This document shows, one piece after another, positions 36,819 to 45,051 of a stretch of DNA of 64,000 bases. Position 1 is the first letter of the stretch; every line of letters starts with the position of its first letter. Origin of the DNA: a virus. The notes beneath the pieces are model-generated. The model was not told the origin of the DNA. It made no database searches and saw only the letters and a list, made by a program, of their open reading frames with translations. The stretch spans positions 1-64,000 of IMG/VR virus record IMGVR_UViG_3300044815_000115. One strand, given 5' to 3'. The translations under genes and the position numbers were made by a program.

Positions 36819-37468
36819 AGCGCGGTCAGATGCCTCCGAAGTCGTACGCGGGCGGCTATGTCTACGTCCTGCAGTTCTCCAACACCACCGTCAAGGTCGG
36901 ATCGACGCAGCACCCCGCCCGGCGGTTCTATTCGCACAGCGCGGACGCGGAGATTTTCGGGCGCACAGTGCAGGGTTGGTGGATTTCCGAGGAGTTCCGC
37001 GACTTCAGCGCTGTCGAGGACGCGCTGATCGACTTCGCTCACGGCCTGGCTAGCCGTTCAATCCGGCGCGAGTACTTCCAGGGTGTCAGCCTCGCCGCCC
37101 TCCGCGACCATGCCGTAGAGCTTGTGCGGGCGTCCATCGACAGCGAAGGCCCGCAAGTCTTCGGCGTGGCGTGCACCGCCGAGGTTGCTACGGCCATGAA
37201 GGGGCGTACCACACCCCTCACCCTTGCGGAGGTGTCCGCGCTGCTGAATGTCGAGCTGGCTGACCTTGAGGCTGGTTGCGAGAGCGGCGAGGTCGCGCAT
37301 GCTCGGATCACGCTACGACGTCAGCCTCTTCGGCTGATGAACGAGCGCTGCGTCGCGGAGCTTGCGGCCCGACTGTCGCCCGGTGGCGACCTCTGCCCGG
37401 AAGCCTCGACTGCGCCGTTGCTGCGCCGTCGAGTGAACCCCGATGACAGCTGGCTGGTGTCCGCATGA
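36815..37468 (+). CDS. GIY-YIG-like (T5orf172/MUG113) protein with HTH-like end
   Basis: The 217-residue product begins with YVYVLQFSNTTVKVGSTQHP and RRFYSHSADAEIFG, matching the GIY-YIG-related MUG113/T5orf172 fold, then AEVSALLNVELADLEAGCES in the C-terminal third, an HTH-like pattern shared with the previous gene. Nuclease activity is plausible but the catalytic residues were not traced. ATG at 36815 overlaps the previous stop. Confidence 0.65.
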   Translation: MKRGQMPPKSYAGGYVYVLQFSNTTVKVGSTQHPARRFYSHSADAEIFGRTVQGWWISEEFRDFSAVEDALIDFAHGLASRSIRREYFQGVSLAALRDHAVELVRASIDSEGPQVFGVACTAEVATAMKGRTTPLTLAEVSALLNVELADLEAGCESGEVAHARITLRRQPLRLMNERCVAELAARLSPGGDLCPEASTAPLLRRRVNPDDSWLVSA

Positions 37469-37671
37469 CCGTCGCGAACATCGAGCCGCTGCCTTCAGGC
37501 ACTGCCGTCGTCGAACTGAACGGGATCACTCACGACTTCCCGTCGTGGGAGGCCGCGGTCGCCGAGTGCCGCCGGATTGGCATCGCCTGGCATCTGCTGC
37601 CGTTCCCGCCGCTGTCGGTCGATCCGCCGCGTGTCGAGGTGCTGGCGGTGTCGCCGGCCTTCGTGTCCTGA
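37465..37671 (+). CDS. small hypothetical protein, 68 aa
   Basis: ATG at 37465 overlaps the previous stop. Product has HDFPSWEAAVAECRRIGIAW and a Pro-rich end. Ends before a hairpin. Function unknown. Confidence 0.55.
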   Translation: MTVANIEPLPSGTAVVELNGITHDFPSWEAAVAECRRIGIAWHLLPFPPLSVDPPRVEVLAVSPAFVS

Positions 37672-37681
37672 GAAATGAAGC

Positions 37682-37712
37682 GGCTCCCAGCTGTCGGAAG
37701 CAGCTAGGAGCC
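37682..37712 (+). terminator. hairpin terminator
   Basis: GGCTCCCAGCTG and CAGCTAGGAGCC pair with one mismatch and a short loop, 11 bp after the stop. Confidence 0.6.
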
Positions 37713-37752
37713 CGGTGCTAATCCAATCACCCCACCGCCAAAGCGAGGGTAA

Positions 37753-37998
37753 ATGTCTCTTCAGACTATCGGCACATGTCGATCAACGCCAAACGGCTTG
37801 ACAGAAATTGACACGCCCGAAACCTGGGGTACCGCGTCCCGGTTCCGGCGTCTGGCCCGGGTCGACGCGGACACGGCCTCCTACTGGCTGCGGACCGTCG
37901 GCCGCCGCGCCCACCATTTCGGTCACCCGAACCTGAACATCGACCGCTGCCCGGGCTGCGCGTTCGAGGATTCGGCGAAAGCTGAGGCGGCCCGATGA
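37753..37998 (+). CDS. small protein with CxxC, 81 aa
   Basis: ATG at 37753 follows GAGGG. The product ends with IDRCPGCAFEDSAKAEAA, a zinc-like pair. Coupled to the methyltransferase gene (ATGA). Confidence 0.55.
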   Translation: MSLQTIGTCRSTPNGLTEIDTPETWGTASRFRRLARVDADTASYWLRTVGRRAHHFGHPNLNIDRCPGCAFEDSAKAEAAR

Positions 37999-39614
37999 TC
38001 CGGGTCTACGACGAGTTCGCCGGCGTTGGCGGCACCAGCCACGGAGCCTCGTACGTGCCCGGCGTGGAGGTGTACGCGGCGGCGAACCACGACAAGCACG
38101 CCGTCGACTCGCACACCCTCAACTTCCCCGGCGCCCGCCACTTCCAGGCCGACATCACCAAGCTGCCAGTCGACAAAATGCCGTACGCGGAGCTGTTCAG
38201 CGCGTCGCCAGCCTGTCCCGCCTGGACCACCGCGAACGGAGTGCGCCGCGAGTTCGACCGGGCCAACGTTGAGGTTCAGACCCTGTTTGACGTTGCCGAG
38301 GACGAGGACCCGAAGCTGACTGCGCGCCGCGAGGAGTACAAGCGGTCCCGGCTACTGATGAAGGAGATCCCCCGCTACCTGCGTTCCATGCAGGAACGCG
38401 GGAAACCGGTGCTGGCCGGGATGATGGAGAACGTCATCCAATGCCGGATGTGGCACGAGTGGGATGACTGGTTCGCCGAGATCGTCAAGCTCGGGTACGA
38501 GATCCGGATCATTGCGTTCAACTCGATGCACGCCCAACCGGTGCGCGCGCTGCAGGCGCCGCAGTCCCGCGACCGCCTCTACCTCGCGTACTGGCACAAC
38601 AGCCTGAAGCGCAAGCCGGACTTCGACAAGTGGCTGCGCCCGCAGGCGTACTGCCCGCGCTGCGACGAGACCGTGTCGGCGTTGCAGGTGTTCAAGAAGC
38701 CGGGCGCCGACATGGGCCGCTACGGCGCCCAGTACGTCTACCAATGCCCGAGCGCCAGCTGCCGCGGGCAGGAAGTCTTCCCGGAGACGTTGGCCGCGCT
38801 GGCTGCGATTGACCCGACCATTCCGGGGATCCGGATCGGCGACCGCGGCGAGTACAGGTTGCCGTTGCTCGCTGATGCGACCTTGGACCGGATCCGTGCC
38901 GGTGTCCGCCGGTACTGGGCGCCGCTGATGGTGCCGGTTGAGGGCCGGCCGGGTAAGTCCGCGGCGCCGGTGTCGCAGCCGATCCGGACGCAGACGTGCC
39001 GCAACGAGACAGGGTTTGCGCTGCCGCCGTTCATCACTCCGTTGCGGGGTGGCGGCGACAAGGAGAATGCCCGGTCGGTGTCGGATCCGCTGACCACGGT
39101 GACGGCTTCCGGGAATCATCACGGCCTGGCGCTGCCGCCGATCGTGATGCGCCATAACACGGCCCGTGGTGACGCCGGTCAGATGTGCTCGCCGGCGACG
39201 GAGCCGGTGCGGACGTTGACGACGGCGGGCCATCAGTCGCTGGCGTTTTCGCCGCATCTGCTGGTGCCGTTCTACGGGTCGAGCACGTCGGCGGCCCCGG
39301 CGACCAGTCCGGTGGGCACGTTGACCACCCGTGACCGGTACGGCCTGGCCACCCCGGATGTGGATGCGATTGCGGACGGCTTCGACCTGGACGACGTCCT
39401 GTTCCGGATGCTCGCGCCGCATGAGATTGCGCGGGCGATGGCGTTCGCGCCGACCTACCTGACGTCGGCAAAGGACAAGCGTACCCAAGTGCGTCTATAT
39501 GGGAATGCTGTTACGGCGCCGGTGGCCGAGGTCATCATGTCGGCACTGGTCGAGTGCATCACCGGTGTGGAGCTTGAGCGCACCGTCTCCCAACCTGAGC
39601 TGGTGGCAGCATGA
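37995..39614 (+). CDS. C5 cytosine DNA methyltransferase
   Basis: The 539-residue protein has motif I DEFAGVGGTSHGA (6-18), motif IV ASPACPAWTTANG with catalytic Cys74 (the usual Pro before Cys is Ala), motif VI MMENVIQ, motif VIII APQSRDRLYLAYW, and motif X-like VRLYGNAVTAPVAEVI. A zinc-ribbon insert (CPRC...CPSASC) and four repeats of a segment starting P-x-x-T-x-T (residues about 328-455) lie before motif IX/X, so target recognition is unusual. Phage methyltransferases protect their DNA from host restriction. Likely expressed early. Confidence 0.9.
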   Translation: MIRVYDEFAGVGGTSHGASYVPGVEVYAAANHDKHAVDSHTLNFPGARHFQADITKLPVDKMPYAELFSASPACPAWTTANGVRREFDRANVEVQTLFDVAEDEDPKLTARREEYKRSRLLMKEIPRYLRSMQERGKPVLAGMMENVIQCRMWHEWDDWFAEIVKLGYEIRIIAFNSMHAQPVRALQAPQSRDRLYLAYWHNSLKRKPDFDKWLRPQAYCPRCDETVSALQVFKKPGADMGRYGAQYVYQCPSASCRGQEVFPETLAALAAIDPTIPGIRIGDRGEYRLPLLADATLDRIRAGVRRYWAPLMVPVEGRPGKSAAPVSQPIRTQTCRNETGFALPPFITPLRGGGDKENARSVSDPLTTVTASGNHHGLALPPIVMRHNTARGDAGQMCSPATEPVRTLTTAGHQSLAFSPHLLVPFYGSSTSAAPATSPVGTLTTRDRYGLATPDVDAIADGFDLDDVLFRMLAPHEIARAMAFAPTYLTSAKDKRTQVRLYGNAVTAPVAEVIMSALVECITGVELERTVSQPELVAA

Positions 39615-39793
39615 CCGCCGGAACGTCTGACCGCGGCTGGTGGCTCCGTCTGAGGGCGCGTACCGCCGACGTCCCGCCGTGGCCTGCCGGTGAGCTCGGC
39701 CTGTGGAAGTCGCGGGCCCAGTTGGAGCGGGAGCGGGCCGAGAAGAACCGCCGGGCGAACCGGTGCTGGCTGCGGCCGGGGCGTGTGTCGTGA
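39611..39793 (+). CDS. small basic protein, 60 aa
   Basis: ATG at 39611 overlaps the methyltransferase stop. Strongly basic helical product (KSRAQLERERAEKNRRANRC). Function unknown. Confidence 0.55.
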   Translation: MTAGTSDRGWWLRLRARTADVPPWPAGELGLWKSRAQLERERAEKNRRANRCWLRPGRVS

Positions 39794-40068
39794 GCGTCGG
39801 TGCGGTGTTGCTGACCGCGCTGGGCATGGTCCTGGTCGGTGCTGCGACGGGCTGGGTGGCGTGGACGCTGCTGAGTCACGACGCGTACACGCAGGGCGTG
39901 CTGGACGAACGGGCGCGCCTGGCGGAGTTGACGCATGGCGGCTGGTATCCGGTCGTGTCGGAGGGCTGGAACCAGCCGGAACAGTCCGGTCGGCATCGCT
40001 CACCGGACCGCAAGGCGCCCAGGCCGGTCGAGCCGCAGCCGCCGACACCCGTCCTCCACCTTTCCTGA
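39790..40068 (+). CDS. small membrane protein, 92 aa
   Basis: GTG at 39790 overlaps the previous stop. One N-terminal membrane helix at about 4-28 (LLTALGMVLVGAATGWVAWT), then a soluble Pro-rich C-terminus. Function unknown. Confidence 0.6.
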   Translation: MSVGAVLLTALGMVLVGAATGWVAWTLLSHDAYTQGVLDERARLAELTHGGWYPVVSEGWNQPEQSGRHRSPDRKAPRPVEPQPPTPVLHLS

Positions 40069-40120
40069 CCGTTTTTCTCACCCGTCCCTTTGTCGTTTCA
40101 GCTCTACCGGAGGCACCCAT

Positions 40121-40417
40121 ATGTCCGCTGTCGATACGAACACCAGGATTCTGCGGCCGAGCGCGGAGACACGTCAGGCGATTGCCGAGGGCCGCATCCC
40201 GGACTGGCAGGCACCTTTGATCACCCACCGGACCCATGAGGGCAAGCACCGGCTGAACGAGGATTTGACGACCAGGAAGATCCCGGCCGGGCGGATCGCG
40301 GCGTTGCGGGAGCGGGTGCAGTCGGTGCCGGTCGTGTCGGCGCCGGTCCACGTCCACGCGTCGTCGAGCCCGTCGAAGCTGGCGATGCTGTGGTCGAACC
40401 TTCGGGGGCGGCGATGA
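40121..40417 (+). CDS. hypothetical protein, 98 aa
   Basis: ATG at 40121 follows GGAGGCACCCAT. The product has AEGRIPDWQAPLITHRTHEG and a basic helical end. Coupled to a membrane protein gene. Confidence 0.55.
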   Translation: MSAVDTNTRILRPSAETRQAIAEGRIPDWQAPLITHRTHEGKHRLNEDLTTRKIPAGRIAALRERVQSVPVVSAPVHVHASSSPSKLAMLWSNLRGRR

Positions 40418-40656
40418 CCGTCGAGCAGTTGGAAACGGTCGAGCACGTCTTCTGGATTGTCTTCGCGGTCGGTGTCGGCATGGTCGTGGTGGGGGCAGCC
40501 CGTCTGGTCCTGCCCCGCCTCGTGGCCGCGTTGCGGGTTGTCTCCGAGGCCAGGCGGGACACGACGCCCGGCGTCTGGCGGGTCAACCCGGACACGTGGG
40601 ATCTAGCGGAGTCCGTCGACCCGGTCCGTGAAATCGGGCGGCCGGTCGATGAGTGA
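40414..40656 (+). CDS. small membrane protein, 80 aa
   Basis: ATG at 40414 overlaps the previous stop. One membrane helix at about 12-35 (VFWIVFAVGVGMVVVGAARL). Coupled to the next gene with eight-base overlap. Confidence 0.6.
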   Translation: MTVEQLETVEHVFWIVFAVGVGMVVVGAARLVLPRLVAALRVVSEARRDTTPGVWRVNPDTWDLAESVDPVREIGRPVDE

Positions 40657-40855
40657 GCGCCGTAACGACTCGCAGCATTTTCCGGCGCTGAACGGGGGCG
40701 GTCATCGCCGCCGGAAGGTCGTCAACCTGCCCGCTGAGACCAGGTTCGCGCTGGATCCTTACGAAACCCGGGCTTTGGAGATCATCGGCGAGTTGGACCG
40801 GTGGCTGGCCGCCGAGCAGGCGCGCGGCAAGCGGCCCGGTGATTCCGGTGAGTAA
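40649..40855 (+). CDS. small basic protein, 68 aa
   Basis: ATG at 40649 lies in the end of the previous gene. Basic first half (NGGGHRRRKVVNL), then a helix with ETRALEIIGELDRWLAAEQ. Function unknown. Confidence 0.55.
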   Translation: MSERRNDSQHFPALNGGGHRRRKVVNLPAETRFALDPYETRALEIIGELDRWLAAEQARGKRPGDSGE

Positions 40856-41111
40856 CGCCGAGGTTGACGCCGCCAGCGTGGTGCTGCAAACCCTTCACGC
40901 GAAGTTCGTCGCGGCCACGGACGCCCGGATCCGGGACACGCTGACGCCGATGCTGAGGGAGTCGTCGCAGACCGCCCACGAGTTGGGTGGCGCGCCGGAG
41001 GTCCGCGAGGAACGGTCGTGGCACATCGGCCGGGCGCAAGGCCTGCTGGATGCGCTGCACGCGCTGGCGCCGGTGTTCGGCGGGGAGACGCCGGATCGGG
41101 GTGCGTCGTGA
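40848..41111 (+). CDS. helical protein, 87 aa
   Basis: GTG at 40848 (or GTG at 40839) overlaps the previous gene. The helical product contains RESSQTAHELGGAPEVREER and LLDALHALAPVF. Coupled by GTGA to the next gene. Confidence 0.55.
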   Translation: MSNAEVDAASVVLQTLHAKFVAATDARIRDTLTPMLRESSQTAHELGGAPEVREERSWHIGRAQGLLDALHALAPVFGGETPDRGAS

Positions 41112-41260
41112 CCTGGCGGGATTCGTGGTTCGGCGTCTTCACGTCCCTCGGCCTCTTCCGGGGCTGGCATGCCCGGGCTGTGGTGCTGGCTGCTGTCGAG
41201 GCCGCGGTGGCCGAACAGGTTCAGGTCCTCGTGCCGGCGCAGCGGGTGGGTGAGCGGTGA
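41108..41260 (+). CDS. small hydrophobic helical protein, 50 aa
   Basis: GTG at 41108 overlaps the previous stop. Product VTWRDSWFGVFTSLGLFRGW is amphipathic with an Ala/Val-rich second helix. May associate with membrane. Function unknown. Confidence 0.5.
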   Translation: MTWRDSWFGVFTSLGLFRGWHARAVVLAAVEAAVAEQVQVLVPAQRVGER

Positions 41261-42186
41261 GCGCCGAACCGATCGCCGAGGTTGTCGCCGACATCCGGGC
41301 TGGACGCGTTGACCACCCCGCCGGGTTCGACGCCACCGGCCGCAGGATCAGCAAGGTCTACCTGGAGCGCGCCCAACTTCCGCAGCCGGTCGTGGACTGC
41401 ACTGCCATCTACGACTCCTACATCAGCACCGACAAGGGTGTGTCGCTGTACGACGACCATCCGTCGATCGTGCCGCCGTGGACGGATTCGCTGCTGTGCT
41501 GGGTCAACCAGTACGGCAACGTCACCGCCTTGCAGACGCACCGTTCCGACTGGGACGGCTCGACGCCCAGCCAGGAGGACTGGTACACGCAGAACGAGGT
41601 GGACTGGCCCCGGGTCCGCTGGATCGCTGAGACGGCGATCTGGATCGGTGGGAGGTCCGGCGACGGCCGGTACATGCCCACGTCAGGCCCGTGTCATCTC
41701 CTGCGCCACGCGATCCACGACGACGGCTCAGTGGCGGACATCAACTGGGTGGCGCTGATGCACAAGCGCAGCCTGCAGGGTGAGAGGTACGACCTCGGGG
41801 ATCCGCACACGGGAGTGTGGGATACGGCGACGGTGATGGTGGGCGCGGTCCTCAACTTCTTGGGCGCCTCGAATGTGGAGGTGGCGGAGCCGCAGCGTGC
41901 CCGCCCGATCCGGCGCCGTCTGGCTCGGACGGGTGTGGCGGTGCAGACGATCGTGGTCCGGCCGCCGGGGAAGCGTCGCGCGGCGTCGTCGGTGCCGCGT
42001 CCGATCGAGGCCGGCGAGCAGGTGTTCAGTCCGGTGCGCGGGCACTTCAGCCGCTACGGACCCGAATTCAACCGGGGCCTTCTGTTCGGCAAGTTCGCCG
42101 GAAAGTTCTGGGTCTCGGCACATGTCCGCGGCCAGGACGAAGGCGAACCGAGGGACTACGTACTGAGGCCGGCGGGCGCCGCATGA
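41257..42186 (+). CDS. hypothetical protein, 309 aa
   Basis: This is one of the larger unrecognised proteins. It starts MSAEPIAEVVADIRAGRVDH, has a Trp-rich first half (YDDHPSIVPPWTDSLLCWV) and a basic linker around 215-255, then a short C-terminal domain (FSRYGPEFNRGLLFGKFAGKFW). The GTG at 41257 overlaps the previous stop. Its size and position suggest a phage early protein, function unknown. Confidence 0.6.
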   Translation: MSAEPIAEVVADIRAGRVDHPAGFDATGRRISKVYLERAQLPQPVVDCTAIYDSYISTDKGVSLYDDHPSIVPPWTDSLLCWVNQYGNVTALQTHRSDWDGSTPSQEDWYTQNEVDWPRVRWIAETAIWIGGRSGDGRYMPTSGPCHLLRHAIHDDGSVADINWVALMHKRSLQGERYDLGDPHTGVWDTATVMVGAVLNFLGASNVEVAEPQRARPIRRRLARTGVAVQTIVVRPPGKRRAASSVPRPIEAGEQVFSPVRGHFSRYGPEFNRGLLFGKFAGKFWVSAHVRGQDEGEPRDYVLRPAGAA

Positions 42187-42437
42187 GCCTCGACGATCAC
42201 CGCTGCGAAACCGTCGTCGACTCCGACGGGACGGTCCTCGGGCATGCCCGCGTCTCCCCTGACCTGTCGGATGAGGGCAGGGGGCATCTGGTCGAGGTGA
42301 TGAAGGCCGCGATCCGGTTGATGGCCGAGGAGGACGCAGCCGATCCGGAGGGTGCTGCGGAGCGCGGTCGTCGGCAGCAGGCGGCGATTGCGCGGGTTCG
42401 GGAACGGGCCCGGCGGTTGCAGGGTGAAGCCGGGTGA
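42183..42437 (+). CDS. small helical protein, 84 aa
   Basis: ATG at 42183 overlaps the previous stop. The helical charged product (LVEVMKAAIRLMAEEDAADP) ends facing the leftward HTH gene. Function unknown. Confidence 0.55.
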   Translation: MSLDDHRCETVVDSDGTVLGHARVSPDLSDEGRGHLVEVMKAAIRLMAEEDAADPEGAAERGRRQQAAIARVRERARRLQGEAG

Positions 42438-42442
42438 AGACC

Positions 42443-42703
42443 TCAGTCCTCGGAGCGTGGCTTTTTCCTCGACGGCTTACCCGGACGACCACCCGGGATG
42501 CCCGCCTCACGAGCCAGCGTGCGGATGTGGGTGCTGGTGAACGGCACTCTTCCGTAGACCTCGCCGGGCTGGGCTCCTGCCCGAAGTGCTTCCAGGGCGC
42601 GTGCGATCACAGCCTCGTGCGCGCGATTTCTCGCGGCGTCGGCTTCCTTGTAGCGCTCGCTGGCTTCGGTGAGCTCCTTCAGCGCGTCGGTCGGGGTGGT
42701 CAT
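42443..42703 (-). CDS. HTH regulator, 86 aa
   Basis: The ATG at 42703 has TAAGGT six bases upstream (leaderless). The helical product has an HTH with FTSTHIRTLAREAGIPGGRP and a basic tail. It is divergent from the frameshifted gene at 42803; repeats with CGTAAG lie between them and are likely its operators. Confidence 0.65.
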   Translation of the reverse strand: MTTPTDALKELTEASERYKEADAARNRAHEAVIARALEALRAGAQPGEVYGRVPFTSTHIRTLAREAGIPGGRPGKPSRKKPRSED

Positions 42704-42725
42704 GCCGACACCTTAGCGGAAGTGG

Positions 42726-42780
42726 CTTGCGTAAGTCACTGCCGGAGCCGTAAGCTGCTTACGTAAGGCAAATCCGTAAG
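42726..42780. promoter_or_regulatory. repeated CTTACGTAAG-type operators
   Basis: CTTGCGTAAG (42726-42735), CCGTAAG (42748-42754), perfect palindrome CTTACGTAAG (42758-42767) and CCGTAAG (42774-42780) lie between the divergent genes 42443-42703 and 42803. Multiple copies suggest cooperative repressor binding. Confidence 0.6.
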
Positions 42781-42802
42781 ATCATTTCGGAAGGAATCTC
42801 TG

Positions 42803-43665
42803 TTGACTCAGCCCGATCTCGCTCTGACGGAGTCCCGCACCCTGCGTGCGCAGCACATGACCCGTACCGAGGTGCTCGACAAGGTGGGCTCGCTGAGCCT
42901 GCTCGCGGACGACATTCACGCGACGACTGACCTGGTCGCCAGCTACTTCGAGGTTGACGCCGAGACCATCAAGAAGCTCGTCCAGCGCAACCGGACGGCA
43001 TGCGGGTCGTCAAGGGCGACGAACTCCGGGCCATGGTGAGGGACAATCCGTCCCTCACCTACGCCAGTTCACTGGCCCTCTTTACCCGACGCGCGATCCT
43101 CAACGTCGGCCAACTGCTGACCAGTTCCTCGATCGCCGTTGACGTTCGCCGCTATCTCCTCAACGTCGAACACTCCGCGCCATCCGAGGCCCGCGCGGCG
43201 GCCGTTCAGGCCGTTGCCGAAGCGCCAAACCCGGTCATCGAGCGGGCCAATGTTGCGCAGGCTCACCTGGCAGTGATCGAGGCAGCCAAGTCAACTGGCG
43301 TGCTCGACGCCGAGTGGCTCGCCAGCAAGGCGTATGTCGCGGTCGCTCGAGGTTTGAGCGAAGAGCCCGAGGTGCCGATCGAGTTGCACCCGCTCTATGT
43401 GCCGGACTACCTAGCGGAAAAGGGCCTGACGAGGAAGGAGATCACCTCGGAGCAGTCCTGGTTCAGCAAGCGCGTCAAGGCGCTGGCCGAGGCAGATGGC
43501 GTCGAGGTTCCTCGCCCCCGATACGCAGACCTCGTCAACGGCCAGATCCGTAAGACGATCGCTTGGAAGCAGAAGCACCTGCCCTACTTCGAACAGGTCT
43601 GGAACACGCATTGCGCTGAGAAATACGCCCGCCCAATGTTCCTTGAGCTTGGCGGTGCGGCATGA
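42803..43665 (+). pseudogene. frameshifted phage antirepressor/Rha-like protein
   Basis: The first frame (TTG 42803 after GGAAGG) gives TEVLDKVGSLSLLADDIHAT and IKKLVQRNRTACG, then loses sense. The overlapping frame from 43000 continues with MVRDNPSLTYASSLALFTRR and VDVRRYLLNVEHSAP. The two parts together match the N- and middle domains of actinophage proteins annotated as antirepressor or Rha-like. One base (a G near 42,996) appears deleted. It could be a real mutation, a sequencing error, or two separate genes; no slippery heptamer for programmed frameshift is seen. Confidence 0.65.
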
Positions 43666-43991
43666 CCACCAACGCTGCCGTCTACATCACCGCCGACGAA
43701 GCCCTCGCCGCGATCCGCGACGCCGCCTGGATCCAGTACGACTACGACAAGGCCACCTGCGGGCATCCCGGCTGTACCGAACACCCCGACGAGAGTCGTC
43801 GTCGAATCCACACCCAAAGTTCGCACGGCTTCGGCGCCGACTGGGACCTCGATAAGGCTGAGGCGTTCGTCCGTACCGCCCAGCGGTGCGCGTGGGTAAA
43901 CGGCCTCGTCCGTCACGCACTAGGCGTCATCGGTGCTGACGGCCGCGCGATCTACTTCGACGCCAAGCGGCCCACGGACGGTGCGGCATGA
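43662..43991 (+). CDS. hypothetical protein with Cys/His site, 109 aa
   Basis: ATG at 43662 overlaps the previous stop. The N-terminal half has KATCGHPGCTEHPDESRRR, a possible metal site. Coupled to the next gene. Function unknown. Confidence 0.6.
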   Translation: MTTNAAVYITADEALAAIRDAAWIQYDYDKATCGHPGCTEHPDESRRRIHTQSSHGFGADWDLDKAEAFVRTAQRCAWVNGLVRHALGVIGADGRAIYFDAKRPTDGAA

Positions 43992-44263
43992 GCGCCCCCG
44001 TCTACTTCAACCTGGCCGCCGCCGAGGCTGCGGAGGACCGGGAGGAGAACGGCGTAGACCTGCTCCCCGGCGACCGCAAGCTGATTGACGCCCTGGACGG
44101 CTGGCGCCAGCAGGAGTGGGACGCCTACTGGCAGCCGATCTGGGAGGCCGAGGACAAGGCGCGGCTGGCCGAGTGGCTGGCCGACAAGTGCCCGGCGTGT
44201 GAGGACGGCGGCACCGGCCCGGTCTGCGACGAGTGCGCCGACGACGAAGAGGCAGCGGCATGA
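43988..44263 (+). CDS. small acidic protein with CxxC pairs, 91 aa
   Basis: ATG at 43988 overlaps the previous stop. Acidic helical product ending with KCPACEDGGTGPVCDECADD, a zinc ribbon-like pair. Function unknown. Confidence 0.6.
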   Translation: MSAPVYFNLAAAEAAEDREENGVDLLPGDRKLIDALDGWRQQEWDAYWQPIWEAEDKARLAEWLADKCPACEDGGTGPVCDECADDEEAAA

Positions 44264-44472
44264 CCGACTACGACGCCATGCACGCCGGCCGTTCCTGGTC
44301 CGGCACTCCCCTCGAAGATGCCTGCCCGTGCCCGAAGAAACCGTGCGGGCTGGTCGCGTACAACGAGGCCGACCCCGACTGTGTGCAGCACGGCCGTAAC
44401 CACCCGGCGAAGACGATGCGCCAGGGCCACACACCGGATCGGTGTAAGCCGCGCATGGATGCTGCCTCATGA
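44260..44472 (+). CDS. small Cys-rich phage-type protein, 70 aa
   Basis: ATG at 44260 overlaps the previous stop. The pattern DACPCPKKPCGLV...DCVQHG...MRQGHTPDRC recurs in actinophage and element proteins, probably a zinc fold. Function unknown. Confidence 0.65.
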   Translation: MTDYDAMHAGRSWSGTPLEDACPCPKKPCGLVAYNEADPDCVQHGRNHPAKTMRQGHTPDRCKPRMDAAS

Positions 44473-44666
44473 CCGCCCCGCTGGACCGCCGAGAAATCGA
44501 GGTCGAGACGCTGCGTCGTGTCGCCGCCCACGTACACGACATGGCCGAACGTGGCGGATCTCCCGCCGTAGCTGAGGCGTTGCACGCGGTTTCCCGTGCG
44601 GTACGCCGGTGGGCCGACAACGCCGTCGACGGCACGGACTCCGCCTTCCTGGGTGGTGACTCGTGA
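44469..44666 (+). CDS. small helical protein, 65 aa
   Basis: ATG at 44469 overlaps the previous stop. Mostly helical (RREIEVETLRRVAAHVHDMA). Coupled to the next gene. Function unknown. Confidence 0.55.
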   Translation: MTAPLDRREIEVETLRRVAAHVHDMAERGGSPAVAEALHAVSRAVRRWADNAVDGTDSAFLGGDS

Positions 44667-44830
44667 CCACCCCGACCGTCCACACGATCCAACTCGACCA
44701 GTTCCGTCCCGGCCGTTGGCGGTCCTCCTGCTCGTGCGGCAAGTACAAGTCGTCCGGCTACAGCTACAAGGGCAGCGCTGAGGGCGCCTGGGAGTCACAC
44801 GTCCGGTCCAAGACCCGGGGCACCACATGA
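44663..44830 (+). CDS. small CSC/CGK protein, 55 aa
   Basis: GTG at 44663 overlaps the previous stop. The product holds SSCSCGKYKSSGYSYKGSAE, one CxC metal-like pair. Function unknown. Confidence 0.55.
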   Translation: MTTPTVHTIQLDQFRPGRWRSSCSCGKYKSSGYSYKGSAEGAWESHVRSKTRGTT

Positions 44831-45042
44831 CCGCGGCCACGACCACCGCCTCGGACACGCTGGCCCGCCTCGACGACGGCAGTCTCCTGCCCGGCGACCG
44901 CGCCGTCATTGAGGTGTTCGAACGCCACCTCCAGTGGGGGGCGCAGCGTTTCTGCCTCGTCTGCGGCGAGCCGGGCGGACCCGAATGCGACAGCTGCCAC
45001 TCAGCCCATGACCGCACCATCACCCGCCTCACAGACATCTGA
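44827..45042 (+). CDS. small zinc-ribbon protein, 71 aa
   Basis: ATG at 44827 overlaps the previous stop. C-terminal CLVCGEPGGPECDSCHSAHD is a clear zinc ribbon. It precedes the recombination ATPase by nine bases. Confidence 0.6.
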   Translation: MTAATTTASDTLARLDDGSLLPGDRAVIEVFERHLQWGAQRFCLVCGEPGGPECDSCHSAHDRTITRLTDI

Positions 45043-45051
45043 GGAGTCACC

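Noticed and set aside
42980-43010. Programmed frameshift site in the antirepressor gene
   Set aside because: There is no X-XXY-YYZ or poly-A slippery sequence and no obvious downstream pseudoknot. A single-base deletion is simpler.
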